Shown: in pieces, positions 61,575-64,000 of the stretch | Layout of the letters: every line of letters begins with the position of its first letter | How positions within the stretch are numbered: position 1 is the stretch's first letter | DNA from: Labyrinthula sp. Ha | Lineage: Eukaryota; Sar; Bigyra; Labyrinthulida; Labyrinthulaceae | Direction: 5' to 3' | NCBI GenBank assembly: GCA_015227615.1 | Contig: JAALGZ010000013.1 | Location: 372,001-436,000, forward strand | Length of the DNA stretch: 64,000 nucleotides | Translations under genes and position numbers: made by a program | Notes under the pieces: generated by a model | The model's database searches: none | What the model saw: the letters and a program-made list of their open reading frames with translations, nothing else | Told to the model about the DNA's origin: nothing

Positions 61575-64000
61575 GTTTCACGTAAACCACAGTAATGTCC
61601 CCTTCATTTTTCAATCCCATATTAAAGCATCCTTAATATTAGATGCTAATTGTTTAATCAACTATTGGAAAGGAGGGATAAAAAGATAATGTGCTTCAAA
61701 TAAATCATAAAACTATATGATAGCAAAAAAAAATAAAAAACTTTTCTTAAAAATAGTTAGCACTCGTAGCTGGCTGTGAGTTAATATTGTGTATGTATGC
61801 GTGAGCTATCAAAGACAAACCATGAAATCCCCTCGCGTATAAAAACAAAATCCTAAAGAATAACGAAATAATCAACTTCTTTTAATATTTTTATAATAAT
61901 ATAAATCATTATCTAATAGTTTAAATACGAAGAGACTGGGAGAGTTCAGAGCAATCCTACTCAAATACTGCAACGGCCCTATTTTCATACTGAGATTTGG
62001 AAACAAATAAATCTGGCACTTAGAGAATCAACTATAAAGAAGTACATTTTTCTTAATTTACGTGGTTTTATCTAATTTTTTCAAGTTGAGAATTTAAGCA
62101 CTGTTTAGAATCGGGTATTGCCAACCTATTGATGGGCCATTTCAAAGTAATCTGTAACTACCAAAACACGAAAACCATATAGCTAATTTTACTGACGTAT
62201 AGAATAGGTAGATGATATATTTATTTCTAAAATAAAAGAATTTTCTTGTAAATATTGTTGTATTTTTTTGATCTAATAATCTCATGAAATAGGACCAAAG
62301 AAGCACGAGCTCACAAGATTCCCAATGAAATGACACCCAACCTAAGTGTTTAGAAAATTGAAATCCATATTAAAGTAGAGAAATCACATTAACTAAATAT
62401 AGTTCAATAAATACTGCATTTTTTGATGACTCATCTCCATAAATTTGTTTAGAACGAATAGTATTTAATTTTCCGAGAGTTTTGTTCTTGGTAGTCTTCT
62501 GTATTTAATTGTCTAGCCAAACCTATCCAATATAAACACTTCTGTTCCAAGAGTGACAACCTTTGTTCTCAAAATCGACCATGTCACAAAGTAACTATCT
62601 TCAACCAAAATATTCTCCATAAAATAGTTGTTTACAAAAACTAACTATGACTGAAGATGACTTCTGTACAGCGATAACTAACAATTCGTTATGATAGAGT
62701 TATGCAACCCAAGAGTGTCGTAGCAGCCCAAAGGATTAGAAGTAATTTTTCTGTATATATATATGTTTGTATCAAAGTATTTAAAGTTGCTTTGTTTTTG
62801 CCTACCCTTTTATTAATTCTTTTTCTCACACAATGATCTCACTAATTTTACTCTATGTAGAGTTCAAGTAATATCACGAAGCTAAGGAGTTATTCTATGA
62901 TTCTGGAAGCTTTGGTTTAACTCTATAAGAACTAGTGCGTTACTCTATATTACCACAAGAGTTCAGCTTATTTGCCATTGTAGTTGCGCATTAATCTATG
63001 ACAGAAAATTTAGGGTATTAAACTTATGATAATTCTTAAGGTAAGGATGACGCTTTTTGAAACATCACCTATCATGTATAAGTACTTTTAATATTAGAAC
63101 ATAGCTGTAATTTCTCCACCAGGTCAATTCGCCTACCTACTTTAGTCAATAAATCAAAAATTGATCAAACCGAAAGGGTTAATGTAGTCTCTAAGCAAAT
63201 ATATAACACGTAATCACCACATCCGTATCTAATGAACAGTCGCTTGAGTTAGTGGAAATAAAAAGATATGAAAATATTCTGAGAATATGATCTCAGGAGC
63301 TATTAAGAAAATATGCTTCACTAGCTTTAGATTTTCTCTTGCTGTCAAGACCTAAGATTCAACGCCCCGTAATTTGAAGAATTAGATGCACAATTAGATT
63401 CTCATTCGTAGGGACCTGATTTGGACCTAGCTAAATAACGAGCTATACATACTCGACATTGTCCTTTTTTGTTAAACTGTTTCATAAGAGTTAATCATAT
63501 TGGTAAAAAGTCTTAAATTTATACCCATGTATTTAACAAACACATTGTATGCATATTCTAAGGCATTGTTTGAATCTTAATATGTACTATATAGTTCTTA
63601 CAACAGTTACTAATGCTACTGTGCACAACTACCCATTGGACATTTATCTATTTGACAAGTAGATAACTAGCTCTTCTGGTATATCTAAAATGATTATATC
63701 TGTTCTAAATTATTTTTAATGTAATGGCAAAATGTAAAGTGTTGTGCTAATTTACATAATTGCATGTGTTTCGTTTTTTTAATTGTATAGAAAGTTTGAT
63801 GACTAGACTTGGTAATAGCGTTTCAAGTAAAATTGAATTGTTTATAAATGAGAATACTTTGCTGCACATTATAAAAATATTTTTCATTGGTAACATATAA
63901 TTAATTTTTCGGTGATTCAAGACGAGTATTAAAAATATCATTAACCACAGAAAATTCGTTCAAGCTACATATGTTTTTTCTTTTCAAACATTAAAAAATA
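61575..64000. other. Upstream DNA of the right 520-residue copy, then gene-poor DNA
   Basis: The duplicated part ends at 62756, where it meets a short TATATATATA tract. From there to the window end the DNA is AT-rich and unique within the window. No gene, RNA or array is supportable. Confidence 0.6.

Larger units (their letters stand above)
59213..62756. repeat. Right arm of 3.54-kb inverted duplication
   Basis: Reverse-oriented counterpart of 10806-14348. The near-identical part runs 59213 to about 62547; the last 210 bp are clearly diverged from the left arm. Sequence left of 59213 and right of 62756 shows no similarity to the flanks of the left arm. Confidence 0.95.

Overview
The window is nuclear DNA of an AT-rich, intron-poor eukaryote, most likely a unicellular one. 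All three standard stop codons end real genes (for example TAA in the cyclin, TGA in the channel, TAG in the UTP21 homologue), so no stop codon is reassigned. Where introns can be proved from protein conservation they are extremely short: three of 28 nt, one of 29 and one of 31, all GT...TAG. Conserved eukaryotic genes (ATG9, UTP21/WDR36, CWC24/RNF113, PP2A catalytic subunit, a TEY MAP kinase, a BAR-PH-ArfGAP protein, a four-domain voltage-gated channel) fix the domain of life, but I cannot name the lineage.

Layout. Genes sit in tight islands separated by AT-rich stretches of roughly 2.5 to 8 kb in which I see no gene. Island A (2.8-5.8 kb): mitotic cyclin and an EF-hand lysophospholipid acyltransferase. 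Island B (12.0-24.0 kb): an unknown 520-residue protein, a PITH-domain protein, the voltage-gated channel, UTP21, CWC24, a LYRM7/MZM1-like protein and an unknown 101-residue protein. Island C (28.9-33.9 kb): ATG9, an unknown protein with a degenerate alpha/beta-hydrolase fold, and a MAP kinase. Island D (39.6-40.8 kb): a two-helix membrane protein and a very small gene that may encode mitoribosomal bL9. Island E (49.3-54.7 kb): SET protein, biotin-protein ligase, ArfGAP and PP2A. Island F (59.2-61.6 kb): a second copy of the 520-residue/PITH pair. Within islands, neighbours almost always alternate strand. Head-to-head pairs are 54-112 bp apart and tail-to-tail pairs run from a 4-bp overlap to about 290 bp.

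Repeats. The 520-residue/PITH pair lies in a roughly 3.54-kb inverted duplication (10.8-14.35 kb and 59.2-62.76 kb). It is nearly identical over about 3.3 kb but clearly diverged over the last 0.2 kb at one end, a profile that suggests later gene conversion. A second, shorter inverted pair of about 467 bp (48.6-49.06 kb and 57.83-58.29 kb) lies in the gene-poor DNA. No retroelement, viral fossil, CRISPR array or rRNA gene was seen, and only one degenerate tRNA-like hairpin.

The genes are mostly housekeeping or signalling functions of separate pathways (cell cycle, phospholipid remodelling, ribosome biogenesis, splicing, complex III assembly, autophagy, biotinylation, Arf traffic, dephosphorylation). 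I see no operon-like functional grouping. The main points of interest are the intron size class, the strand-alternating architecture with shared stop codons and tiny bidirectional promoters, the conversion-like inverted duplication, and several proteins with altered or missing catalytic residues.
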